The translations under genes and the position numbers were made by a program. 7,248 nt of DNA from Clostridia bacterium. GTDB lineage: Bacteria > Bacillota > Clostridia > Christensenellales > Aristaeellaceae. The stretch spans positions 1 to 7,248 of the forward strand of contig JAEDGL010000120.1 in assembly GCA_016297535.1 (NCBI GenBank), written 5' to 3'. The stretch's first letter is position 1. Each line of letters opens with the position of its first letter. A model generated the notes under the pieces. The model did no database searches. It worked only from the letters and a program-made list of their open reading frames with translations, and had not been told where the DNA came from. Positions 1-5,559 of this stretch are shown here, one piece after another.

Positions 1-39
1 GCCCCCCCCACGCCTCCCAGAGGGTTTGTAGACAGCCTG

Positions 40-67
40 AGCTCCCGGCAAATACCGGGAGCTTTTT
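40..67 (+). terminator. Intrinsic terminator of an unseen upstream plus-strand gene
   Basis: Perfect 9-bp GC-rich stem (40-48 pairs with 55-63) with a six-base loop, followed directly by a short T run (63-67). Read on the minus strand the hairpin has no T run, so it most likely ends a plus-strand transcript from outside the window. Positions 1-39 show no recognisable gene. Confidence 0.8.
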
Positions 68-96
68 AAATGCCCTCCCTGATCAATGCAAAGCAT

Positions 97-126
97 AAGC
101 CCCGGGAGCAAATGCTCCCGGGGCTT
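97..126 (-). terminator. Hairpin terminator downstream of uraA
   Basis: A 12-14-bp perfect, very GC-rich stem (97-110 pairs with 113-126) lies 22 bases past the uraA stop codon. Its T tract is poor on both strands (TTATGCTTT on the minus side), so it is a strong hairpin but not a classic intrinsic terminator. Position and orientation make uraA transcript termination or 3'-end protection the likely role. Confidence 0.6.
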
Positions 127-147
127 GTTTGGGACATGGATATCTGA

Positions 148-1479
148 TTACACCTTGAAGTTGACGGACTTGTCGCCCTGCTGATTGGCGCCAAACTCAT
201 AGTCGTTGCCGGGGAGTACGGCGTTGAGCAGGATGCCCACCAGAGCGGCCACCGCCAGGCCGGAAAGGCTGATGGTGATGCTGCCAATGGTAAAGGCGAT
301 CGCGCCCGCAGAGGAGAAGCTGATGCCCAGCGACAGGGACATGATGATAGCGGCGATAATCACGTTGCGGGACTTGGTGAAATCCACCTGGTTCTCAACC
401 ACATTGCGAACGCCTACGGCAGAGATCATGCCGTACAGGATCAGGCTGACGCCGCCGATGGTAGCGGTGGGCATGCAGGAAACCAGAGCCGCAAACTTGG
501 GAGAGAAGGAGAACAGAATGGCCAGCACAGCGGCAATGCGAATAACACGCGGGTCGTATACCTTGGTCAGCGCCAGAACGCCGGTGTTCTCGCCATAGGT
601 GGTGTTGGCAGGAGCGCCAAAGAGCGCGGCCAGAGAGGTAGCCAGACCATCGCCCAGCAGGGAGCGGTGCAGGCCGGGCTCTTCAATAAAGTTTTCCCCA
701 ACGGTGGAAGAAATGGCGCACATGTCGCCAATGTGCTCAACCACGGTAGCCAGCGCAATGGGCATGATAGTGATGATGGCGGAAATCAGCAGCGAGCCGT
801 CGCAGCCCTTGAACAGGGAGAAGGCCGTATCCTTCCAGAAGAAGGGAATGCCAAACCACGCGGCGTTCTGAACGGGCGTAAAGTCCACCAGACCGCAGAC
901 GGCGGCAACCGCGTAGGAGCCCACAACGCCCAGCAGGATGGGGATGATCTTGATCATGCCCTTGCCCCAGATATTGGCCACAACGACGATAGCAATGGCC
1001 AGAATGGCAATCCACCAGTTGGCGGAGCAGTTGTTGATCGCGCTGTTGGCCAGGGTCATGCCGATGCAGATGATGATGGGGCCGGTCACAATGGGCGGAA
1101 AATAACGCATTACCTTGCCTGCGCCGAAGGCCCGGAACAGAGCGGCCAGCAGTACGTACAGCAGTCCCGCGCAGGCAACGCCAACGCCCGCGTAGGGAAT
1201 CCAGTTGAGCTCGGCAGTGTTGCCAATCAGGGCGTTTACGGCCGCGTATCCGCCGATGAAGGCGAAGGAAGAACCCAGAAACGCGGGTACCTTACCCTTG
1301 GTAAGAAAGTGGAACAGCAGCGTGCCCAGACCGGCAAACAGCAGCGTTGCGCTTACGCTGAGTCCGGTCAGCGCGGGAACCAGCACCGTTGCGCCGAACA
1401 TGGCAAACATGTGCTGAAGGCCCAGCAGCAGCATCTTGGGGGTACCCAACGTACGAGCATCACGAATTCCGTTCTCCAT
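148..1479 (-). CDS. uraA: Uracil permease (NCS2 / UraA-PyrP family)
   Basis: A 443-residue integral membrane protein, the usual length for proton-coupled nucleobase symporters of the NCS2 family, which import uracil for pyrimidine salvage. The N-terminal block LQHMFAMFGATVLVP and the substrate-site stretch GSSFAFI (about 69-75) are typical of uracil-type members. Two conserved acidic motifs are present: VVEHIGD (Glu248) and TYGENTG (Glu297), matching Glu241 and Glu290 of E. coli UraA by motif. The residue matching E. coli His245 is Asp252 here. The ATG at 1479 is chosen because AGAAGGGA lies about 10 bases upstream; an in-frame ATG at 1518 would add 13 residues unlike the family N-terminus. 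The gene is monocistronic, with its own promoter and a structured leader. Uracil is the best substrate guess; a related nucleobase such as xanthine cannot be excluded. Confidence 0.93.
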   Translation of the reverse strand: MENGIRDARTLGTPKMLLLGLQHMFAMFGATVLVPALTGLSVSATLLFAGLGTLLFHFLTKGKVPAFLGSSFAFIGGYAAVNALIGNTAELNWIPYAGVGVACAGLLYVLLAALFRAFGAGKVMRYFPPIVTGPIIICIGMTLANSAINNCSANWWIAILAIAIVVVANIWGKGMIKIIPILLGVVGSYAVAAVCGLVDFTPVQNAAWFGIPFFWKDTAFSLFKGCDGSLLISAIITIMPIALATVVEHIGDMCAISSTVGENFIEEPGLHRSLLGDGLATSLAALFGAPANTTYGENTGVLALTKVYDPRVIRIAAVLAILFSFSPKFAALVSCMPTATIGGVSLILYGMISAVGVRNVVENQVDFTKSRNVIIAAIIMSLSLGISFSSAGAIAFTIGSITISLSGLAVAALVGILLNAVLPGNDYEFGANQQGDKSVNFKV

Positions 1480-1576
1480 GAAAACCCCATCCCTTCTGAT
1501 GATCATCAATGAGTGCATTGTATGCGTAAACAGCGAATGCTGTTATCGCCATCCTTTTCCGCCTTCATCTTGGCAG

Positions 1577-1667
1577 AAAAAAAGGCCTTGTCCGGCTGGA
1601 CGAGGCGTTGTTTGACTCCAGCCGTTCAGGTCTGGCAGAAGGCCCGGAAACCTTTGCCCGATTTCCG
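1577..1667 (-). promoter_or_regulatory. Candidate transcription attenuator in the uraA leader
   Basis: The transcript should start near 1667 and run about 190 bases before the uraA ATG. In transcript order it holds a hairpin CGGAAA/TTTCCG (1667-1645), then a segment CGGCTGGA (1624-1617) that can pair with TCCAGCCG (1600-1593), then a terminator-like hairpin (1606-1585: GCCT and GTCC pairing with GGAC and AGGC, loop AGCC), then seven U residues (1583-1577). The second pairing overlaps and would disrupt the third, as in an attenuator. A rival long fold, adding GGCCTT (1644-1639) with AAGGCC (1589-1584), also ends at the U run, so which fold terminates is unclear. Pyrimidine-permease genes in Gram-positive bacteria are often controlled by PyrR attenuation, but I do not see the PyrR-loop consensus. 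The regulator is unknown. Confidence 0.5.
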
Positions 1668-1673
1668 AAAGCG

Positions 1674-1702
1674 AGTATAACACAGGTTGATACATTTGTA
1701 AA
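1674..1702 (-). promoter_or_regulatory. Promoter of uraA
   Basis: On the minus strand, a -35 TTTACA (1702-1697) and a -10 TATACT (1679-1674) are separated by exactly 17 bases, each matching five of six sigma-A consensus bases. An A/T-rich stretch lies upstream. It sits between the tRNA terminator and the uraA leader. Confidence 0.8.
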
Positions 1703-1750
1703 GAAAAACATATTTTGAAATGTTTTGCACGCAGCTTCGGAAATATCAAA

Positions 1751-1774
1751 ACCGTCACCCATTCGGATGACGGT
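1751..1774 (-). terminator. Terminator of the tRNA operon
   Basis: On the minus strand ACCGTCATCC pairs with GGGTGACGGT around a GAAT loop (10-bp stem with one G-U pair), followed by TTTTGATATTT. It lies 26 bases past the CCA end of tRNA-Gln and ahead of the uraA promoter, which insulates the two units. Confidence 0.85.
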
Positions 1775-1799
1775 TCTGTATCGACCTTGCGGCGATTGC

Positions 1800-1874
1800 T
1801 GGCTGGGGTAGCAGGATTCGAACCTACGAGTGCGGGAGTCAAAGTCCCGTGCCTTACCGCTTGGCGATACCCCA
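1800..1874 (-). tRNA. tRNA-Gln (anticodon TTG)
   Basis: A 75-nt cloverleaf. The acceptor arm TGGGGTA pairs with TACCCCA, with discriminator G and encoded CCA. The anticodon stem CGGGA/TCCCG carries loop CTTTGAC, giving anticodon TTG, which reads CAA and CAG by wobble. The T arm has GGTTCGAATCC. It is the last gene of a three-tRNA operon. Confidence 0.95.
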
Positions 1875-1891
1875 CTGCGGGGATAAAAAAA

Positions 1892-1967
1892 TGGGGTGAA
1901 CGGTGGGGTTCGAACCCACGACATCCAGAGCCACAATCTGGCGCTCTACCACTGAACTACGTCCACC
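1892..1967 (-). tRNA. tRNA-His (anticodon GTG)
   Basis: The acceptor arm GTGGACG pairs with CGTTCAC (one G-U pair). The base before it is G and the discriminator is C, giving the extra G(-1):C73 pair that marks histidine tRNAs, so 1967 is included. Anticodon stem CCAGA/TCTGG with loop TTGTGGC gives anticodon GTG. CCA is encoded. Middle gene of the operon, 17 bases upstream of tRNA-Gln. Confidence 0.96.
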
Positions 1968-1972
1968 ATATC

Positions 1973-2049
1973 TGGCGCGCCTGGAGGGATTCGAACCCGC
2001 GACCCTCGGCTTAGAAGGCCGATGCTCTATCCGGCTGAGCTACAGGCGC
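1973..2049 (-). tRNA. tRNA-Arg (anticodon TCT)
   Basis: A 77-nt cloverleaf. Acceptor GCGCCTG pairs with CAGGCGC, with discriminator G and encoded CCA. Anticodon stem TCGGC/GCCGA with loop CTTCTAA gives anticodon TCT, which reads AGA and AGG. The T arm has GGTTCGAATCC. First gene transcribed in the operon, with only five bases before tRNA-His. Confidence 0.95.
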
Positions 2050-2099
2050 ATACCGAGTTTCCCTTGCTCATCCCTCAAGGAACCCGCTGACAGTTGCTA

Positions 2100-2128
2100 A
2101 TATTAGCATACTTCATTTCGTATGTCAA
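2100..2128 (-). promoter_or_regulatory. Promoter of the tRNA operon
   Basis: On the minus strand, a perfect -35 TTGACA (2128-2123) is followed after 17 bases by -10 TAATAT (2105-2100), with a TGC just before it that makes an extended -10. It lies about 50 bases upstream of tRNA-Arg, as expected for a processed stable-RNA transcript. The -10 is embedded in the 14-bp palindrome at 2095-2108. Confidence 0.8.
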
Positions 2129-2185
2129 CTGTTTTTCCAAAAATCTTTTCATTTTCTGCGTAAGTGAAAAAAACAGCCGAAGGAC

Positions 2186-2214
2186 TTGCCTTTTTCCCAA
2201 ACCTCATGTAAAAT
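2186..2214 (+). promoter_or_regulatory. Promoter of the SRP RNA gene
   Basis: -35 TTGCCT (2186-2191) and -10 TAAAAT (2209-2214) with a 17-base spacer. The predicted start, about seven bases after the -10, falls at the first base of the SRP RNA terminal helix near 2221. It is divergent from the tRNA promoter. Confidence 0.75.
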
Positions 2215-2220
2215 AGAAAG

Positions 2221-2347
2221 GCCGAGTGTATGATGACGGTTGAGTCCTGTGCGATTTCAACGCGTGAACCCTGTCAGGTCCGGAAGGAAGCAGCAGTAAG
2301 CGCAGTTTGGGATGTGCTGCGGGGTTGCTCAGCCTGAGTGCATTCGG
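2221..2347 (+). ncRNA. ffs: Signal recognition particle RNA (4.5S-like, short type)
   Basis: The RNA scaffold of the signal recognition particle, which binds Ffh and targets nascent membrane and secreted proteins to the membrane. The diagnostic domain IV is clear: GTCAGGTCCGGAAGGAAGCA around 2273-2292, with the GGAA tetraloop closed by UCC/GGA and the asymmetric loop that binds the Ffh M domain. The two ends pair: CCGAGTG (2222-2228) with CATTCGG (2341-2347), with one G-U pair. At about 127 nt it is the short form without the Alu domain found in Bacillus. Five T residues follow the terminal helix (2348-2352). Ends are inferred from the helix and promoter; the mature RNA may be trimmed. Confidence 0.93.
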
Positions 2348-2352
2348 TTTTT
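2341..2352 (+). terminator. 3' arm and U-run after the SRP RNA
   Basis: The 3' arm of the SRP terminal helix runs straight into five T residues. Its pairing partner is about 115 bases upstream, so this is not a compact terminator hairpin and some read-through into glyA is plausible. Confidence 0.4.
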
Positions 2353-2391
2353 CTTATTAAAAAAGCGGATCACAATACAGGAGGGCGCGAA

Positions 2392-3642
2392 ATGAATTAT
2401 CATCATATCCAAGCATTTGACCCGGAACTGTTCCAGGCCATCAGCGACGAGGTGGACCGCCAGCGCGCACATATCGAGCTGATCGCCTCTGAAAACTTTG
2501 TTTCTCCCGCCGTAATGGAAGCCATGGGCTCTCCCCTCACCAACAAGTACGCCGAGGGGTATCCCGGCAAGCGGTATTACGGAGGCTGTCAGTATGTGGA
2601 TGTAGCGGAAAACCTGGCCCGGGAGCGCGCCAAAAAGCTGTTTGGCGCCGAGCATGCAAACGTGCAGCCTCACAGCGGCGCACAGGCCAATACGGCCGTT
2701 TACTTCGCCATGCTTCAGCCCGGCGATACCGTGCTTGGGATGAATCTGAGCCACGGTGGCCACCTCACGCACGGAAGTCCCGTCAATATCAGCGGCAAGT
2801 ATTTCCGCTTTGTCCCCTATGGCGTGAATGAAAAAACCGGTTACATTGACTATGATCATGTGCGGTCGCTGGCAAAGGAGCATCACCCCAGGATGATTGT
2901 CGCAGGGGCCTCTGCTTATCCCCGTGCCATTGATTTTGTCAAGTTGCGCGAGATAGCCGACGAGGTGAACGCCCTGCTGATGGTAGACATGGCCCACATC
3001 GCCGGTCTGGTAGCCGCCGGGGAGCACATGAGCCCTGTCCCCTATGCGGATTTTGTGACCACCACAACCCACAAAACCCTGCGTGGGCCCCGCGGCGGTA
3101 TGATTTTGTGCAGGGAGCAGTATGCCAAGGCCATTGACAAGGCCATTTTCCCCGGCACGCAGGGCGGGCCGCTGATGCACGTGATTGCAGCCAAAGCCGT
3201 CTGTTTCCAAGAAGCGCTGCAGCCCGAATTCAAGGTCTACCAGCACCAGATCATCCAAAACGCCAAGGCGCTTGAAAACGCTTTCCGGGCCAATGGCATC
3301 CAGATGGTTTCCGGCGGTACGGACAACCATCTGATCCTGATGGATCTTTCCGGCACCGAGCGTACCGGCAAGGAAATGGAAGCCCTGCTTGGTTTGTGCC
3401 ATATCACCGTAAACAAAAATACCATTCCCGGCGAACAGCGCAGCCCCATGGTAACCAGCGGCGTTCGCGTGGGCACGCCCGCCGTTACGACCCGCGGCAT
3501 GGTGGAAAGCAATATGGAGCAGATTGCAGGCTTCATCAAGCGCATACTTGCAGATGGCGAGGCTGCCTGCGAAAGCGTGAAGGCTGATGTAGTGGAAATG
3601 ATGAAGCGCTTTCCGCTGTACGAGAATTTTCCCAATGGCTGA
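2392..3642 (+). CDS. glyA: Serine hydroxymethyltransferase
   Basis: A cytosolic, PLP-dependent enzyme that interconverts serine plus tetrahydrofolate with glycine plus 5,10-methylenetetrahydrofolate, the main source of one-carbon units for thymidylate, purines and methionine. The 416 residues match the usual bacterial length. Visible landmarks: IELIASENFVSP near the N-terminus, NKYAEGYPGKRYYGG (51-65), DMAHIAGL (Asp199 to the PLP ring nitrogen, His202), the PLP lysine Lys228 in TTTTHKTLRGPRGG, and GVRVGTPAVTTRG with Arg359 for the substrate carboxylate. The ATG at 2392 has AGGAGG seven bases upstream; an in-frame ATG at 2338 lies inside the SRP RNA and is not the start. No convincing own promoter is seen in the 45 bases after the SRP RNA. 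Its end overlaps the next gene by eight bases. Confidence 0.97.
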   Translation: MNYHHIQAFDPELFQAISDEVDRQRAHIELIASENFVSPAVMEAMGSPLTNKYAEGYPGKRYYGGCQYVDVAENLARERAKKLFGAEHANVQPHSGAQANTAVYFAMLQPGDTVLGMNLSHGGHLTHGSPVNISGKYFRFVPYGVNEKTGYIDYDHVRSLAKEHHPRMIVAGASAYPRAIDFVKLREIADEVNALLMVDMAHIAGLVAAGEHMSPVPYADFVTTTTHKTLRGPRGGMILCREQYAKAIDKAIFPGTQGGPLMHVIAAKAVCFQEALQPEFKVYQHQIIQNAKALENAFRANGIQMVSGGTDNHLILMDLSGTERTGKEMEALLGLCHITVNKNTIPGEQRSPMVTSGVRVGTPAVTTRGMVESNMEQIAGFIKRILADGEAACESVKADVVEMMKRFPLYENFPNG

Positions 3643-4006
3643 CAAGCCGCTGAATACGTATGCCAAGGGTGTGCTGGGTGAATGGACCGCGGAGAAATAT
3701 CTGTGTGAAAACGGCATGGTGTGTCTTGAACGCCGGTACCGTTCCCCCTATGGCGAGATTGATCTGGTGATGCTGGATCACGATGTGCTGGCCTTTGTGG
3801 AGGTCAAGGCCCGTCTGATGGCAACCATCCAATCCGCTCAATTGGCCGTTACCCCCTCCAAGCAGCGCAAAATCATCCGCACGGCGCTGTGCTACCTTGG
3901 CGATCACCCGGAACACGCTCAGCGCATGATGCGCTTCGATATTGTAAGCATCGCCGGTGATTGTATTCATCACCTGCCGGATGCCTTTCAGGGTTCCGGT
4001 TGGTAA
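3635..4006 (+). CDS. YraN-family (UPF0102) nuclease-fold protein
   Basis: A 123-residue protein of the UPF0102/YraN family, whose fold resembles restriction-endonuclease and Holliday-junction-resolvase proteins; the cellular role of the family is not settled. The family pattern is clear: GVLGEWTAEKYLCENG near the N-terminus, RYRSPYGEIDLV with Glu41 and Asp43, FVEVKAR with Glu56 and Lys58 (the PD-(D/E)xK-like set), a basic KQRK segment, and RFDIVSI near the C-terminus. Length is typical. The ATG lies inside the last codons of glyA (eight-base overlap, different frame) with no clear ribosome binding site, suggesting translational coupling to glyA. No strong intrinsic terminator follows; only a weak CCATC/GATGG hairpin is visible near 4017-4036. 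Confidence 0.85.
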   Translation: MADKPLNTYAKGVLGEWTAEKYLCENGMVCLERRYRSPYGEIDLVMLDHDVLAFVEVKARLMATIQSAQLAVTPSKQRKIIRTALCYLGDHPEHAQRMMRFDIVSIAGDCIHHLPDAFQGSGW

Positions 4007-4078
4007 ACGGTTCCCCCCATCTTTTTTCGCCGATGGATCAGGTATTTTTCATTTTCAGGTTTCACCCTTTCGATACGG

Positions 4079-4087
4079 TGGTATAAT
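4079..4087 (+). promoter_or_regulatory. Extended -10 promoter of the NrdD-tail-like gene
   Basis: A perfect TATAAT (4082-4087) preceded by TGG forms a consensus extended -10. The -35 region is poor (GTTTCA at 17-base spacing), as often tolerated with an extended -10. The predicted start is near 4094, giving a leader of about 25 bases with a strong AAAGGAGG (4103-4110). Confidence 0.75.
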
Positions 4088-4118
4088 ACAGTTACCATCA
4101 CGAAAGGAGGCGGAGATT

Positions 4119-4397
4119 ATGTCCTGCATTGTCAATGTTAAGAACGGCACCATGGATCAGCAGGAAATCAACGCTTATATTACCCGTGCAACGCAAAAGT
4201 ACGGTTCCGAACCTCTGCAGATCGACATTACCATCGACGGCGATGAAGTGGAATTGGACTACACCTTTGAGCCCCGTCCTTTCCACAGAATTAGGCGCAT
4301 CACCGGCTATCTGGTTGGTACACTGGATCGCTTCAACAACGCCAAGCGTTGCGAAGAAGGTGACAGGGTTAAACACACGCTTCATTACGAATCCTGA
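4119..4397 (+). CDS. Small stand-alone protein resembling the NrdD C-terminal radical region
   Basis: A 92-residue soluble protein. Residues 59-86 (RRITGYLVG, then RFNNAKRCEEGDRVKH) line up by eye with the end of the anaerobic ribonucleoside-triphosphate reductase NrdD, where E. coli has RRVCGYLG followed by a similar FNxGK...RVKH run. Gly63 falls at the position of the NrdD radical glycine (Gly681 in E. coli). The residue before it is Thr rather than Cys, and the zinc-ribbon cysteines of NrdD are absent (only Cys3 and Cys78 exist). The first 50 residues (IDITIDGDEVELDYTF) look like beta strands and match nothing I know. An own promoter, AAAGGAGG eight bases before the ATG, and the absence of upstream NrdD coding indicate an intact gene, not a decayed nrdD. 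Such proteins are often labelled anaerobic ribonucleotide reductase by homology; catalysis alone is impossible at this size. The function is unknown. Confidence 0.75.
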   Translation: MSCIVNVKNGTMDQQEINAYITRATQKYGSEPLQIDITIDGDEVELDYTFEPRPFHRIRRITGYLVGTLDRFNNAKRCEEGDRVKHTLHYES

Positions 4398-4398
4398 A

Positions 4399-4466
4399 AG
4401 GCAAGCATTACCGCAAAAGCGTTTCACAGCTGCTTGAGCAGCGGGTGAAACGCTTTTGCATTGCCT
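4399..4466. terminator. Long bidirectional hairpin between convergent genes
   Basis: An outer stem AGGCAA/TTGCCT (4399-4404, 4461-4466) encloses a perfect 15-bp stem (4413-4427 with 4445-4459) and an inner GCTGC/GCAGC stem with a TTGA loop. The arms contain AAAAGCG and CGCTTTT, so each strand gives a GC stem with a T4 tract inside. It sits between the 4119-4397 gene and the convergent SH3b gene, so it probably ends both transcripts. Confidence 0.75.
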
Positions 4467-4471
4467 GCGGT

Positions 4472-5443
4472 TTATTTGCTTTTGGGATCCACATAGTCGG
4501 TATCAGAGGCTTTTATATAGCACAGGGTGCCATCCGCTTTGCGCACATGCAGCAAATCGCTGCCAATCAGGCCAAGCACCTCCAGCACCGTTCCGCGCTC
4601 AAGCCCGGTATTCCCGTTGCTTTTGTTCTTATCAGGCCCGGGATAAACGAGCGTCCACTCAGAGGTGGTTGTGATGGTGGGAATACCATACCAGGTGTTG
4701 TTTCTCTGCCCCTCGATGCACAGAAAACGGCTTTTCATCCAGCCAACGCGGCCATACAGCTTTACCTTCAGCCACTCTCCATCCTCCGAAAAGCCGATCA
4801 TTTTTCCCTCGCATCCATTATAGTATTTTCCAAGGCTCCTGCTATTTACAGAGGCCTGTGCGCGCAGATGCAGGCGATCCGTTTTGTCCGGGTTGCTGAC
4901 ATATACGGACACACCATGTTCCGGGGAGAGCGCCTTAACAACCTGTATCAAATCGCTCTGGCGAACAAAAGCATGATATGGGCCTTCGCTTGTGTCTGTA
5001 AAAACTCTGATATGCCACCAGGTATCCAGCGTCTGTTCAGCTACACCCATCAGCAAAAAGCGGCGTCCGGCCTCAATTTTCATAGTTTGGGCGCTCCTTT
5101 CGGGCTTTGAATAGCCCCTGACGGCAGCAAGCGTTACATACTGCTGCATGGCGCTATCCGGCTTTTGAGCGGAAAGATACCGGGTCATCATCCAGCCTTC
5201 TGCCTCCCCGTTTCCCGATCCGATCTTCACCTCCACCCAGTCCTCACCCTGCGTATTGACAACGGTAACCTCAACCCCGTTATAATACTTCCCGTAGGAC
5301 AGGCTGTTCTGATCCGGGTTTTTTCGCAGGTTCAGCCGGTCAGCAGCGTTGGGATTATGGACATACAGCGTTGTTTCTGCAAGGGACACATACGGAAGAC
5401 AGAAAACCAGAACAAGCAGCATAGCAATCCATCTTTTTCGCAC
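4472..5443 (-). CDS. Secreted protein with four SH3b-like modules
   Basis: A 323-residue exported protein. An MRKRW start, a hydrophobic core (about 6-19) and SLA|E form a signal peptide with likely cleavage after Ala22; there is no lipobox Cys at the site. The rest splits into four bacterial SH3-like modules: about 26-92, 101-168, 179-244 and 253-318. Modules 1 and 3 are clear copies, sharing YVxNPxxxDRLxLR, GKYYNG and GWMxxRxL; modules 2 and 4 are more divergent. SH3b domains usually bind peptidoglycan or other wall ligands. No catalytic domain (NlpC/P60, amidase) is fused, so it is probably a wall-associated binding protein; its exact role is unknown. The start is GTG at 5443, supported by AGAGGA eight bases upstream. 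Convergent with the preceding gene, divergent from recQ. Confidence 0.85.
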   Translation of the reverse strand: MRKRWIAMLLVLVFCLPYVSLAETTLYVHNPNAADRLNLRKNPDQNSLSYGKYYNGVEVTVVNTQGEDWVEVKIGSGNGEAEGWMMTRYLSAQKPDSAMQQYVTLAAVRGYSKPERSAQTMKIEAGRRFLLMGVAEQTLDTWWHIRVFTDTSEGPYHAFVRQSDLIQVVKALSPEHGVSVYVSNPDKTDRLHLRAQASVNSRSLGKYYNGCEGKMIGFSEDGEWLKVKLYGRVGWMKSRFLCIEGQRNNTWYGIPTITTTSEWTLVYPGPDKNKSNGNTGLERGTVLEVLGLIGSDLLHVRKADGTLCYIKASDTDYVDPKSK

Positions 5444-5559
5444 GGCGGACTTCCTCTTTTCTTTGGTTTATGATACACTCACACAGGAGCTTCGCACATA
5501 TAACGCAGCAGCGTTGGTTTTTGTTCCCAACCAGAAAGCAATAAAGGATGGCCTTACGA
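5444..5559. promoter_or_regulatory. Divergent intergenic region between the SH3b gene and recQ
   Basis: Must hold promoters for both flanking genes, but none is strong. On the minus strand a TATCAT (5475-5470) is a possible -10 for the SH3b gene; on the plus strand a TATAAC (5499-5504) is a possible -10 for recQ. Neither has a good -35 at normal spacing. A weak GTTGG/CCAAC inverted repeat (5513-5531) precedes recQ. No operator is recognised. Confidence 0.35.

Noticed and set aside
667..1512. A 281-codon open frame on the plus strand opposite uraA
   Set aside because: Low-complexity Gly/Gln/Asp/His-rich translation, antisense to a clear permease; no ribosome binding site.
1570..1680. A purine, PRPP or guanidine riboswitch in the uraA leader
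   Set aside because: None of the conserved aptamer core sequences of these classes is recognisable; only the hairpin arrangement is supported.
1543..2100. Overlapping short open frames over the tRNA cluster on both strands
   Set aside because: Their translations (for example GFEPTT and RWGSNPRHPEPQSG) are the well-known spurious peptides produced by tRNA T-arm sequences.
2329..3717. A 462-codon open frame on the minus strand opposite glyA and the SRP RNA
   Set aside because: It mirrors a strongly supported SHMT gene, its translation has no recognisable motif, and it runs through the SRP RNA; codon bias of glyA explains it.
4007..4118. Remnant of a full-length nrdD upstream of the small NrdD-tail-like gene
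   Set aside because: The gap is short, A/T-rich, holds a promoter and ribosome binding site, and encodes no NrdD-like residues in any frame.
4445..5110. A 221-codon open frame on the plus strand opposite the SH3b gene
   Set aside because: Starts inside the bidirectional terminator, no motif, and the minus-strand frame has a signal peptide and repeated SH3b modules.
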